A stretch of 64,000 bases of DNA from Planctomycetota bacterium (GTDB lineage Bacteria; Planctomycetota; UBA8108; JACQVS01). Numbering within the stretch: position 1 is the first letter of the stretch; the number at the start of each line of letters is the position of its first letter. The position numbers were made by a program, and so were the translations under genes. Under the pieces are notes generated by a model. It was not told where the DNA came from. It searched no databases and saw only the letters and a list, made by a program, of their open reading frames with translations. The stretch covers positions 1 through 64,000 of the forward strand of contig JANQLS010000097.1 of NCBI GenBank assembly GCA_028280485.1, given 5' to 3'. Shown piece by piece: positions 56,470 through 64,000 of this stretch.

Positions 56470-56552
56470 ATCACTCGCTTACGCTTCGCGCTTGAAATGA
56501 ATATTTCGTTTACACTGGGTAACAATTTCAAGCCCGAAGTGTCAACGAGGGA
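56470..56552. repeat. REP pair R6 (tail-to-tail, ATTTCAAG type)
   Basis: Left arm (minus sense) ends cgcgcttgaaat at 56498; right arm 56525-56552 is atttcaagcccgaag then tgtcaacgaggga. The orientation is opposite to R3. A third degraded arm, gcgtagcgctagcgacttcaag, is at 56591-56613. Confidence 0.75.
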
Positions 56553-56622
56553 TAGCAAGCAGTAATCTTAAGCATATAAATAAAGTTTGAGGCGTAGCGC
56601 TAGCGACTTCAAGTTTATAAAT

Positions 56623-57357
56623 TTAATACCCCTCCGCCTCCTTTGGAATTTGAAGATACTTCCTCAACCAATTCGTCCCAATATAAAACGGAATGGTGTC
56701 AACTAATGCTACCGTCAGTTTGAATACATACGCCATCCCAATTAACTTCCAAAGCTGAGACCAAACACCTTTATCGGGATTTAGGCCCAGTCCGCCTTCA
56801 GTAGCAAACTGGGTAATAGTTAATACTGCAAAGGTATCAACAAATTGACTGACTACGGTAGAGCCATTGTTTCTCAACCAAAGATGTTTTCCTTTGGTAA
56901 GCTTCTTCCAAAAGTGAAAAAGATAAACATCACAAAATTGAGCGGCAAGATAAGCAATCATTGAAGCCGTCACTGCAGCTTGAGTCAGAGTGTTGATTTT
57001 AAAAAATGGAAACTCCCTATGGCTAATTGGAGGAAGTTGGGTTTCAGGATTAAATCCTTCAGGAGTCGGTGGTAGATTTGCTCCGAGCCAAAGAATAAAT
57101 ATGACCCAAATATTAAGACCAAGCCCAACCAGAACCAAGAAGTTAGCTCGCTTTCGACCATAGATCTCACTTACGAAATCTGTGCATAGGAAAGTAATCG
57201 GATAGGGAAGCACTCCAATTGGGAGTACTAATGGGATGTTCAGCCCTCCGATCGAGAATGACATATCCAAAAATCTTGTAATCCCCAAGATGTTCAGCAT
57301 CGTCATCGAACCTAAAAACAATCCTGCGAGGATTAAAAACACACGCTCTCTTCTCAT
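56623..57357 (-). CDS. Queuosine-precursor transporter (YhhQ/VUT family)
   Basis: 244 aa from ATG 57357; a longer frame starts at TTG 57456 but adds only a soluble Pro-rich leader. Six or so membrane segments, with the family motif TFLCTDFVSEIYGRKRANFLVLVG near 60-83, YLAAQFCDVYLFHFWKKLTKGKHLWLRNN near 135, and VVSQFVDTFAVLTITQF near 168. YhhQ imports preQ0/preQ1 for queuosine in tRNA. No queuosine genes are in the window. Confidence 0.88.
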   Translation of the reverse strand: MRRERVFLILAGLFLGSMTMLNILGITRFLDMSFSIGGLNIPLVLPIGVLPYPITFLCTDFVSEIYGRKRANFLVLVGLGLNIWVIFILWLGANLPPTPEGFNPETQLPPISHREFPFFKINTLTQAAVTASMIAYLAAQFCDVYLFHFWKKLTKGKHLWLRNNGSTVVSQFVDTFAVLTITQFATEGGLGLNPDKGVWSQLWKLIGMAYVFKLTVALVDTIPFYIGTNWLRKYLQIPKEAEGY

Positions 57358-57541
57358 CTGCAAATGAGAAGCTTCGATCGGATGCAAGGGTAAGTCAGAC
57401 AAGGGTTTCGCTGGTGGGGTTAAGGGAGATATAAATGGGTGATTAAAGCTTTTCAAACAGTCGTAAAAGCTTTCATAAGCTCAAAAGCCTAACATAAATG
57501 ATGGTTAATTTTTATATTTATACATAAAGAAGAATTAGGAC

Positions 57542-58678
57542 TCAATGCTGATACTTTCCCGTCTCGCCCTGCTCCGTGGCCTCGATCATCGCCCCAAATC
57601 GGTCAACCGTTGCTGCGGTGATGATCCCAATAATTTGATCTTCGCGTACGACTGGAATCAAGGGGGTGTGGTTAGAGTTAAACTTTTCTAAAACTTTTTC
57701 AAGCGGTTCATCTTCTGGCACGCCATCCAATTCGATAAATGGGATGTCGCCCACTAAAACACCAGGGCCATGTTTTTTATAGGAGAAGAACAGCTGGTTT
57801 CTAGACAAGACTCCGAAAACTTTTCCCTCTTTTACTACGGGGAAATCAGCTTGCAGCGACTTTTTCATCAAGTCGATCAATTTCCAGAGTGGGTCTTGAG
57901 GAGACGCTGAAGTAAATTCTGTGATCATCGCATCACTCGCTGTTCTTCCTTCAAAAAGTGTACGAGTTTTGACGAGATTGGATTCCGCCATCGCGCTCAA
58001 AAGAATAAAAACAGCTAATAGACTCATCGTAATTGTATTGAAACCACTCGCGGATGGAAAAAGCATCGCAATGAAGAAGAACGCAATCGCAAATCCAATT
58101 CCTACTCGAGCTGCAATACGCGTCGCCTTCAAGTAGTTCATAAATGTCGCTAGAATCGCGCGGAAGATTCGTCCGCCATCCATCGGGAATGCCGGGATTA
58201 AATTGAAGGCGAATAGAATTCCATTGAGGAAGAAAAGTTGGATGTAGATCGGTTGTTCAACTATGTCTTTAAAGCTTACGATCTCTTTCTCCCCATCTTT
58301 GACGACGTCAAAGAGTTCGGGTTGAAAATACACGATCCCAATAGCGCAGAAGCAAAAAATGACGAAATTCACGGTGGGGCCGGCGATGGCGATGATCAAT
58401 TCGTGCCAAGGATTTTTAGGAATGCGTTCTAGTTGAGCGATACCCCCGATGGGGAGAAGCATGATGCGCTTGGTTTTGATTTTGCATGCTTTCGCCGCTA
58501 AGGCATGACCGAGTTCGTGAAGGAGAACGCAAAGAAATCCCCAAAGAACAAAAAATACGAAACTACTTCCCTTGCTCACAGCAAAGTAAGCGATCATCAA
58601 AACGAATGTCCAATGAACCGAAATTTCAATTCCAAAAATTCGGCCAAAATGAAGCCCCCAGGGGCGCTTGTTACTCAA
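57542..58678 (-). CDS. Site-2 protease (M50) with two CBS domains
   Basis: 378 aa. Zinc motif HELGH (H54, E55, H58) in the second membrane span and the third-ligand motif AFNLIPAFPMDGGRIFRA near 157-174, as in SpoIVFB/Rip1-type intramembrane metalloproteases. Two C-terminal CBS domains (about 250-370; LQADFPVVKEGKVFGVLSRN, NHTPLIPVVREDQIIGIITA) bind adenine nucleotides. The start is TTG 58678, with AGAGGA five bases upstream, so it is well supported. It follows the MMPL transporter gene by 16 bp. Confidence 0.93.
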   Translation of the reverse strand: MSNKRPWGLHFGRIFGIEISVHWTFVLMIAYFAVSKGSSFVFFVLWGFLCVLLHELGHALAAKACKIKTKRIMLLPIGGIAQLERIPKNPWHELIIAIAGPTVNFVIFCFCAIGIVYFQPELFDVVKDGEKEIVSFKDIVEQPIYIQLFFLNGILFAFNLIPAFPMDGGRIFRAILATFMNYLKATRIAARVGIGFAIAFFFIAMLFPSASGFNTITMSLLAVFILLSAMAESNLVKTRTLFEGRTASDAMITEFTSASPQDPLWKLIDLMKKSLQADFPVVKEGKVFGVLSRNQLFFSYKKHGPGVLVGDIPFIELDGVPEDEPLEKVLEKFNSNHTPLIPVVREDQIIGIITAATVDRFGAMIEATEQGETGKYQH

Positions 58679-58694
58679 GGTGTCCTCTATGCCT

Positions 58695-61184
58695 TCAGGG
58701 CTTTAGGGGTGAGGATGGATGGCTTGTCTCAGTAGATGGTAAATCGGGCTCTTTCCTCGATGATTCTTTAGATGCTTCTTCTGCTGCTTCCGCAGCCTCT
58801 TCTTTAGCAGTTAGATCTTTGGGCCGCAGTGGTTGTTTAGGGATGGCTAATGCTGGGACTAAAAAGATGGTGCAACCAAAAATTGCCACTACGGCGAGGG
58901 TCGCGGCCAACATGATTTGGGAAGCACTCTCCAAAACCATTTTCCAGAAGACTAAGAATATCAAACCGTCGGTCAATGCTGCAATGGCGATCGCTCTTCC
59001 GGTGGTATTCCAGGCCTGGTGAGTCCACGCCAATGGTTTTTCATCGACAGTTTGATTCCCGTATTTTTCCCGGTCTGCTTTCAGGCGGCACAACATATGT
59101 AAACCGTAATCACTGCTAATACAAAGGGCAAATACTAATGGAAAGAGTAAAAATATTGACATCGGAACTTGGGCTAAGTGAAGAAATGCGAGCCACCACA
59201 CTCCTCCGATGGTCACCAATACTGAAATCACCAATATGTATCGCCAATTTCGAAGCACGAATAAGCTGATTAAAAGCACGGTGATCACCGAAGCCATCAA
59301 GGTTCGATAAAGCCAGGTTTCACTGTGTTCAGCAAAAAGGTAAGCCATCGTGCGATAGCCGAGGAAGGAATATTGGATCCCAGTTTGAGTTCCGCGGGAC
59401 GACAGTTCACGTTCGAGGGCGTTCCACACCTTCCCTACTGATTCGACTTCAGTGCCAGCATCTCCAGAGAGTAGTAACAAAGTTCCGAGGTTCATTTCCG
59501 GAGTAAAAAACAAACCCGCAAAAGTATCCCAGTGAGGTTGCCCGTGAATCTCCTGCGCGAGTTGAACCACTTGATCGCGATTTTCTGGGAGGGCTTTCTT
59601 TTTTTCTCCCTGACCTAAAAATGCGCCCAGAAGACCCTGGGGATTTTTCAATTTGTTGAATGTTTCGAGAATATCCGTAGGGGCGATGATCTCAAACTTG
59701 TTTTTAAGTTCGGGCGAAGCTTTAAGTGCAGCTTGAACTTCTTTGATCTCTTTAAGAGCTTCGGGCCGAGCGAGATCGCCTTCCACAATCACGATCTCCG
59801 GAAATGCTCCTCCACATTTTTCCAAGATGCGGTTGGAAACTTTCGCGATGGGGCTATTAGGAGGATAGTTACCTTCGATGACGTCTAAAAGAATGCGTTG
59901 TTTAGGAGCTAAAACGAAGGCCGCAATTGAAATCACAAACACGACAACCAAAACGACCGTGCGGTTTCTTGTGAATGATGTCGCTATCGGAGCGATGATG
60001 GGTCCAAAACGGGAGGGCGGAGTTGCGGGTAGGTGAACTAATAGACGCGGGAGTACTTGAGTGGAAAGAAAGGCGAGGATCAACATGCCGAGGGTGGCGT
60101 GTAATCCCAATGTTTGAATTCCGTAACTGTCGTTGAAGACTAGAAGTGTAAGCCCAACTGTAGTCGTCAGCGTCGTGAGGAAGATGGGGAAGCTACTAGT
60201 TCTCCTTACGCTTCTTAAAGCTTCTTCGGTCGACATCCCATTTCTTTTATGATCGAGAGTATCCATCGCCATCAAGATGGCATAGTCGACACCACAGCCG
60301 AGGATTAATGGGATTAACGAAAAAGTAATGACGTTTAAAGGAGTTCCCAACCAACCCATCGTCCCAATCGTCCAAATGAGGCCTAAGCTCATGACGATAA
60401 CCACATAGATCGTGGCGCGGGTTGATCCTAAGGACAATCGAAGGATGGTAACGAGAATCAAAAAGGCGATAGGAGTTAAGACCAAAAGATCTTTCTTCAA
60501 AGTGTCGTTTAGACTCGCCGTTCCCGAGGATAAACCGGAAGTGACTAAATACTCATCTCGAAAGAGATCGTATTTCTTTTCCTTATCGATGTAGCTGACT
60601 AAAGCTTTTTGAATGCCTTGGGCAGTTTCATGACCCACTTGACTCATCGGAGGGGCGTCGATGACAAAGGTCAGTAGAGTGCCGGGAGTTTCGGGGTCAC
60701 TCGATTGAAGAGATCGAATCAGATCTGGCGAAGTAGCAGAGAGCCCTCGCCAAAGGAGCTGCATTTCAAAATTCGTACCCGGTAGCGATTCCGGATTGTT
60801 CAACTTCCCATCCGCGGTGTTGACCGCACGCGCCATCTTCATGAGAGAGAGGAGGCCGAAGTACCCTTTGATGTGAGGAACTTGATTTTGAATGTGTTCC
60901 AGTAATTCTTGTTGGGCTCGGAAGCTGGTGGGATCAGAAATTGAGTTGACGCCCACCTTCTCAGCTTTGTCAGGATCCAATTCCAGCCAGATCACCTCCT
61001 GATGGATCACTCCCTCTAAGTTTTTAAACAGAGATCCGAATGCCTGAACATTAGGATGAGAACGCGGCAGCCAATCGATTAAGCCTGTATCCACCCTGAG
61101 CCTGAACAAACCCCAAGATAGAACGCAGGTGATGCCTACGATCAATAGGTAGAAACTGAGCTTTCGACGAGAAGGTCTGGCCAT
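58695..61184 (-). CDS. MMPL/RND-superfamily transporter
   Basis: 829 aa. First span (KLSFYLLIVGITCVLSWGLF), a large periplasmic domain (VDTGLIDWLPRSHPNV near 32), spans 2-6 near 230-380 (LGCGVDYAILMAMDTL), span 7 near 420, a second periplasmic domain, then spans 8-12 (FALCISSDYGLHMLCRL near 690). This is the layout of HpnN/MmpL-type proteins, which move lipids or hydrophobic compounds, usually with the proton gradient (Asp in the GVDYAILM and SSDYGLH spans). The acidic, Ser-rich C-terminus (EEAAEAAEEASKESSRKEPD) is unusual. Operon with the M50 protease. Confidence 0.92.
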   Translation of the reverse strand: MARPSRRKLSFYLLIVGITCVLSWGLFRLRVDTGLIDWLPRSHPNVQAFGSLFKNLEGVIHQEVIWLELDPDKAEKVGVNSISDPTSFRAQQELLEHIQNQVPHIKGYFGLLSLMKMARAVNTADGKLNNPESLPGTNFEMQLLWRGLSATSPDLIRSLQSSDPETPGTLLTFVIDAPPMSQVGHETAQGIQKALVSYIDKEKKYDLFRDEYLVTSGLSSGTASLNDTLKKDLLVLTPIAFLILVTILRLSLGSTRATIYVVIVMSLGLIWTIGTMGWLGTPLNVITFSLIPLILGCGVDYAILMAMDTLDHKRNGMSTEEALRSVRRTSSFPIFLTTLTTTVGLTLLVFNDSYGIQTLGLHATLGMLILAFLSTQVLPRLLVHLPATPPSRFGPIIAPIATSFTRNRTVVLVVVFVISIAAFVLAPKQRILLDVIEGNYPPNSPIAKVSNRILEKCGGAFPEIVIVEGDLARPEALKEIKEVQAALKASPELKNKFEIIAPTDILETFNKLKNPQGLLGAFLGQGEKKKALPENRDQVVQLAQEIHGQPHWDTFAGLFFTPEMNLGTLLLLSGDAGTEVESVGKVWNALERELSSRGTQTGIQYSFLGYRTMAYLFAEHSETWLYRTLMASVITVLLISLFVLRNWRYILVISVLVTIGGVWWLAFLHLAQVPMSIFLLFPLVFALCISSDYGLHMLCRLKADREKYGNQTVDEKPLAWTHQAWNTTGRAIAIAALTDGLIFLVFWKMVLESASQIMLAATLAVVAIFGCTIFLVPALAIPKQPLRPKDLTAKEEAAEAAEEASKESSRKEPDLPSTETSHPSSPLKP

Positions 61185-61328
61185 GGAGTTTCGAGGGAGG
61201 GTCCCGGAAATGGTTTGAAGCCAAAAGTTTACAACAATTTATAGAATCGACCCAATCGACCTTGAACTGGCGAAAATTCAGGATTCTCGCCCGTTTCTTT
61301 TTAAAAATCGACCTCAAGGTAGTAGCAC

Positions 61329-61367
61329 AAAAAAGGCCACGCTTTCACGAAAAGCGTGGCCTTTTTT
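61329..61367. terminator. Bidirectional terminator
   Basis: The stem ggccacgcttt / aaagcgtggcc has an A-tract before and TTTTTT after. In the minus direction it lies between the small protein (61425-61673) and the MMPL gene, so the small gene ends a transcript. Confidence 0.9.
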
Positions 61368-61424
61368 GTAATTCTTTGTCAGGGCTGTTTATGAGGATCC
61401 GTTGAATTTAAAAATTCCTGCCTC

Positions 61425-61673
61425 TTATGGTGAACCGCCTGAAGTTTCAATTTCTCTTATGCCTGATGGAGTTTTAGCCATCCGAGTTCTGATACTTTCT
61501 AAGGCCCGTTCGGCGTCCAATTCCAAATGGGATTCTGGGGCGTGGAGCTGGTGACCACTCAAAGTCGCTTCCGGAGATCCGAGGAACGCGAAAGCACTAA
61601 ATGTTCCCAACGAAACAGTGAGGATCCCCGTTAGGGTCCAGCGTTTGAAGGAGTCGGGGTTTTGTTCTTCCAT
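61425..61673 (-). CDS. Small single-span membrane protein
   Basis: 82 aa. MEEQNPDSFKRW then one membrane segment TLTGILTVSLGTFSAFAFLG, and a hydrophilic helical tail (LDAERALESIRTRMAKTP). No family recognised. A strong terminator follows it; the ribosome site is weak. Confidence 0.55.
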   Translation of the reverse strand: MEEQNPDSFKRWTLTGILTVSLGTFSAFAFLGSPEATLSGHQLHAPESHLELDAERALESIRTRMAKTPSGIREIETSGGSP

Positions 61674-61902
61674 TATTCGATAAAGTTCTCGATCGCGAAT
61701 GCGGGTACAAAATCACAGCGGCCTCTGAACACCAGACTCAGAAAGGAGGAAATCTGAAGCCCTGGCGTTCGATGAAGTACTGATAAACTATAGGATGGAT
61801 TATCGGATCGGGCAAATCGAGCCAGGGACCATCCTTAAGTCTATAATATAAATAGGCTTAGATGCGGCTTTGCAGCTCTCTTGGATGGCTGTTTGGAGGG
61901 AC

Positions 61903-62433
61903 TCAGTCGGTGGAGCATTCCTCGGTACCGGGACGCAAACATTCGTCTTCGCACAGAGGGCAGTCTTCCAAAGTGGGGCAACTGGGTTTGTAGGCTTCAA
62001 AGGTGTCGAGGAAGGCTCTGGAGTGAGGATTGTCACTTTGAAGCAGTTGAACCATGGCCAAAAGTTGTTGGCTGGTTTCCTTGGACAGAAGATGTTCGAT
62101 TTTACAGGCATCGGTTTCTGCCTGCACGGGATCAACCTTCAAAACGTTCTGAATGAATTGAATGAGGAGTTCGCGATTGTGAAGAACATCTAATGCGATT
62201 CCTTCGCCTTCAGGAGTAAGGAGAAGAAATCGATTTTCATCCTCAACGACCAAGCCCTTTTCTTTCAGATGCTTCATCTGGGTTGAAACGGAGCCTTTGG
62301 TAACTTCGAGATCTTTTGCTACATCGGAAACACGGGCATATCCCCGGTCATTATGTAGCTTGTATAGCGTCGTTAAATAGTGCGCCATACTGTGCGTGAT
62401 CTCGTTGTTAGCGAAGCTCTTCCAGACGTTCAT
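61903..62433 (-). CDS. DtxR-family metal-dependent regulator
   Basis: 176 aa. Winged HTH SMAHYLTTLYKLHNDRGYARVSDVAKDLEVTKGSVSTQMKHLKEKGLV at residues 15-62, then the dimer/metal domain with LLTPEGEGIALDVLHNRELLIQF and VDPVQAETDACKIEHLLSKET near 100-120 (Glu/Cys/His ligands typical of DtxR/MntR). The C-terminus is Cys-rich (CPTLEDCPLCEDEC), not part of canonical MntR, perhaps a further metal site. Controls iron- or manganese-dependent genes in the family; target here unknown. Confidence 0.9.
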   Translation of the reverse strand: MNVWKSFANNEITHSMAHYLTTLYKLHNDRGYARVSDVAKDLEVTKGSVSTQMKHLKEKGLVVEDENRFLLLTPEGEGIALDVLHNRELLIQFIQNVLKVDPVQAETDACKIEHLLSKETSQQLLAMVQLLQSDNPHSRAFLDTFEAYKPSCPTLEDCPLCEDECLRPGTEECSTD

Positions 62434-62887
62434 TAAACTCTAAGGACTAAGTAAGTTGGGAGGATATGGGTTGTGAATTTATACAGTACTCAACTGTAAC
62501 GATCAGAAGTTGATCAGGATGCGATCCTACAACCCTAAAAATAACGATCTACCAGTATAGGCTAGATCGTTCGTTATGTCCAAAAATGCGTGCTTAAAGA
62601 TATAAAGATTATTTCGGTAAGCTAAGTTCTCGATAAATATTAGGGGATCTATTTGATTTGGGATTCGAGGACGGGGATCGTCGTCGGAATTGAAGTGTTT
62701 TGTAGCCGAATTTATAAAAATTTGGCTACTCAGAGGCCGTGAATTGATTAACTAACCCGGTGCGTGAGCAACGGGAAGCGTTGTCGAGATGAAACCCCTT
62801 TTGACAGCTTTTATGGATAGTTCGGGTCTTTAATTTCCCAGCCAAGAAATACTTTAGATTTGTCCCGTCGCTCACGCTCCGGGCTAG
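62434..62887. other. Intergenic region with repeats
   Basis: 454 bp without a gene. It holds the short palindrome 62702-62729 (gtagccgaattt / aaatttggctac) and REPIN R7. No promoter for the DtxR gene could be assigned. Confidence 0.45.
62702..62729. repeat. Short palindromic repeat, copy 3
   Basis: gtagccgaatt and aatttggctac around a short AT loop (one mismatch). Compare 856-879 and 22798-22821. Confidence 0.5.
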
Positions 62888-62891
62888 TTAA
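62748..62891. repeat. REPIN-like element R7
   Basis: 144 bp. Left arm TTAACTAACCCGGTGCG then TGAGCAACGGG (drifted), right arm CCCGTCGCTCACGCTCC ending GGGCTAGTTAA. The right TTAA end supplies the TAA stop of the minus-strand gene (62888-62890). Confidence 0.9.
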
Positions 62892-64000
62892 TCATCGGCT
62901 AGGTTGAACTGGTCATCGATCGAGGATTGAAGGTCGACTTCTTTTTCCAGCAAGAGATCCCCACTTCGGTTTCTAAATAATAACTTATAGGTACCCGCCT
63001 TTAGCCCTTCCAGCCAAAATCGGCCTGCGTGTTTGGCCTCCACTCTGACGGCGAAGCGTTTGTAGGGCCAATCGAACTGGGGTTCCACCCGGATGTCGAT
63101 GCGGTCATTCTTTTGGGGTGAAGCTTCTGAGTTCAAGATGAGCGTTCCCTTAAGTGAAAACGATCCTAACTCTTTTCCCAGCTCGACTCGGTTGTTCCCC
63201 GATTTCAATTGAGTTTGGTAACGAATCACAAACCCGGGATAGGACTTGTCGGGCGCTTCGCGGTAGTGATCGATCCAGTAGGTTCCTTCAGGAAAACCAT
63301 GATCTTGGAATTGACCTTGGGGATTACGCTCTAAATTTGGGAAGTAAATGTGTGAGTTCTTACCTTTTCCCTGCGCGCGGTGAAGGATTGGAATGAGGAA
63401 GCCTTCGGGAACGCCCTTTTGCTGAACTGTGTAAGAGCCGTCGAGAACGGCCTCAGCTTTAAGGGGAATTCTTAATAAGCCATCCGGAGTTAAGTAGAGA
63501 TGGCGTTCTTCTTTGGGAATACACAATCGGCTATAACCTTTAGCCCTGACAAAGAGTACTCCGTGATCGTCTTCGAGAAACTCGAAAGTGCCGTCGGTTT
63601 CACTCTTTTTCTTTTGCTGGTTTTGCAAGTTGTCGAGGTTCCAAGAATTCCAGGTGAGGTCTCCGTGATTCCACACCCCGAAGATGAGTTCAGCTTTTGG
63701 AATAGTAAAGCCTGTCATCGCATCGACGATGAGACCTTCAACGGCTTGACCTTGAGACAGCTCCACCGTAATCGGCTCTTGTCCCATGGTTGAGGCTTGA
63801 ATGTTTTTGATCTTTTTAGAGATGTACCCTTCGGAGTGGATGGTTAAGTCGTAAGAATCACGATCTAGTTTTTTAAGCACAAATTTACCCATGGTGGAAT
63901 CGAAGGACTCACCGGGATTCATACGCGCGTAATCGAGATAGCCTTTACCTCCTCCTTCGATCTGAATTCTGAAGTTAGAAAGAGGTTCTTGCGTTTCTCG
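62888..64000 (-). CDS. Carboxypeptidase-regulatory-like repeat protein (partial, 5' end outside)
   Basis: The frame stays open from the window edge to 62888 (370 codons); the ATG at 63922 is internal, because codons 64000-63923 read REPLSNFRIQIEGGGKGYLDY-like sequence with no stop. Repeat modules include VEGLIVDAMTGFTIPKAELIF and an SLKGTLILNSEASP unit with GRFWLEGLKAGTYKLLF, as in the 1232-aa protein at 4006-7704, so the two are likely paralogues. The stop codon lies in the REP element R7. N-terminus and anchoring are not visible. Confidence 0.8.
   Translation of the reverse strand, partial: RETQEPLSNFRIQIEGGGKGYLDYARMNPGESFDSTMGKFVLKKLDRDSYDLTIHSEGYISKKIKNIQASTMGQEPITVELSQGQAVEGLIVDAMTGFTIPKAELIFGVWNHGDLTWNSWNLDNLQNQQKKKSETDGTFEFLEDDHGVLFVRAKGYSRLCIPKEERHLYLTPDGLLRIPLKAEAVLDGSYTVQQKGVPEGFLIPILHRAQGKGKNSHIYFPNLERNPQGQFQDHGFPEGTYWIDHYREAPDKSYPGFVIRYQTQLKSGNNRVELGKELGSFSLKGTLILNSEASPQKNDRIDIRVEPQFDWPYKRFAVRVEAKHAGRFWLEGLKAGTYKLLFRNRSGDLLLEKEVDLQSSIDDQFNLADD

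Noticed and set aside
58486..59022. 178-codon plus-strand frame across the M50 and MMPL genes
   Set aside because: Antisense to two well-supported genes; a shadow frame.

Overview
The window looks like chromosomal DNA of a Planctomycetota bacterium with modest GC content. The evidence is the adjacent pair of a cytochrome-c/DUF1549/DUF1553 protein (35082-38489) and a Tat-exported DUF1501 protein (38544-40013), a XylR-type LacI/AraC regulator next to them, a squalene-cyclase-like repeat protein, and many large exported proteins with carboxypeptidase-regulatory-like repeats. No lineage below phylum can be fixed by eye. I found no rRNA, tRNA, CRISPR array, prophage or transposase gene; the mobile DNA seen is non-coding palindromic repeats.

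Layout. 1-189 is the start of a PLP-dependent enzyme (minus). 1330-3622 is a ribosomal/tRNA-modification cluster rpsP-trmD-rplS-yraN without rimM. 4006-14133 holds surface or exported proteins: a 1232-aa repeat protein, a possible LptE-like protein, a VOC protein, an exported unknown, and a coupled lipoprotein/beta-propeller pair. 14205-17914 (minus) is an AttH-like lipocalin plus its FtsX-type permease; the likely ATPase lies apart at 25970-26713. 18177-31262 holds an RNB exoribonuclease, a two-domain alpha/beta hydrolase, a small membrane protein, an MscS channel, rnc and mfd. 31449-34706 (minus) is a HEAT-repeat pair and XylR, divergent from the planctomycete cytochrome/DUF1501 pair. 40394-42067 has an orphan GroES-like protein and a cyclase-like repeat protein.

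42355-46757 is a complete RNA-repair locus: rtcB and rtcA overlap on the minus strand, rtcR is divergent, and a good sigma-54 -24/-12 element precedes rtcA. Next come speE and speD (polyamine synthesis), a membrane protein, a GcvR-like ACT protein, a LysM membrane protein, a small coupled pair ending in a compact pyroglutamyl-peptidase-like protein, a GAF-GAF-AAA+ sigma-54 activator and moaA. The right end has a queuosine-precursor transporter, a site-2 protease with CBS domains, an MMPL/RND transporter, a DtxR-family regulator and the 3' part of another carboxypeptidase-regulatory-like protein running off the window.

The most interesting signals are non-coding. (1) The same perfect palindrome (CGAACCCAGGGTTCG) and a second one (TTACCAGGTAACGGA) occur in two intergenic regions 10 kb apart, each beside a sigma-54 activator gene: rtcA/rtcR and GAF-activator/moaA. 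This suggests a shared control circuit or a shared mobile control cassette. (2) At least four 142-153-bp REPIN-like elements with TTAACTAG ends, plus variants, two of which supply stop codons of genes. (3) A multi-hairpin intergenic element occurs twice with compensatory base changes. (4) Tandem repeats at two places share the core GTAATAATGGTCG.
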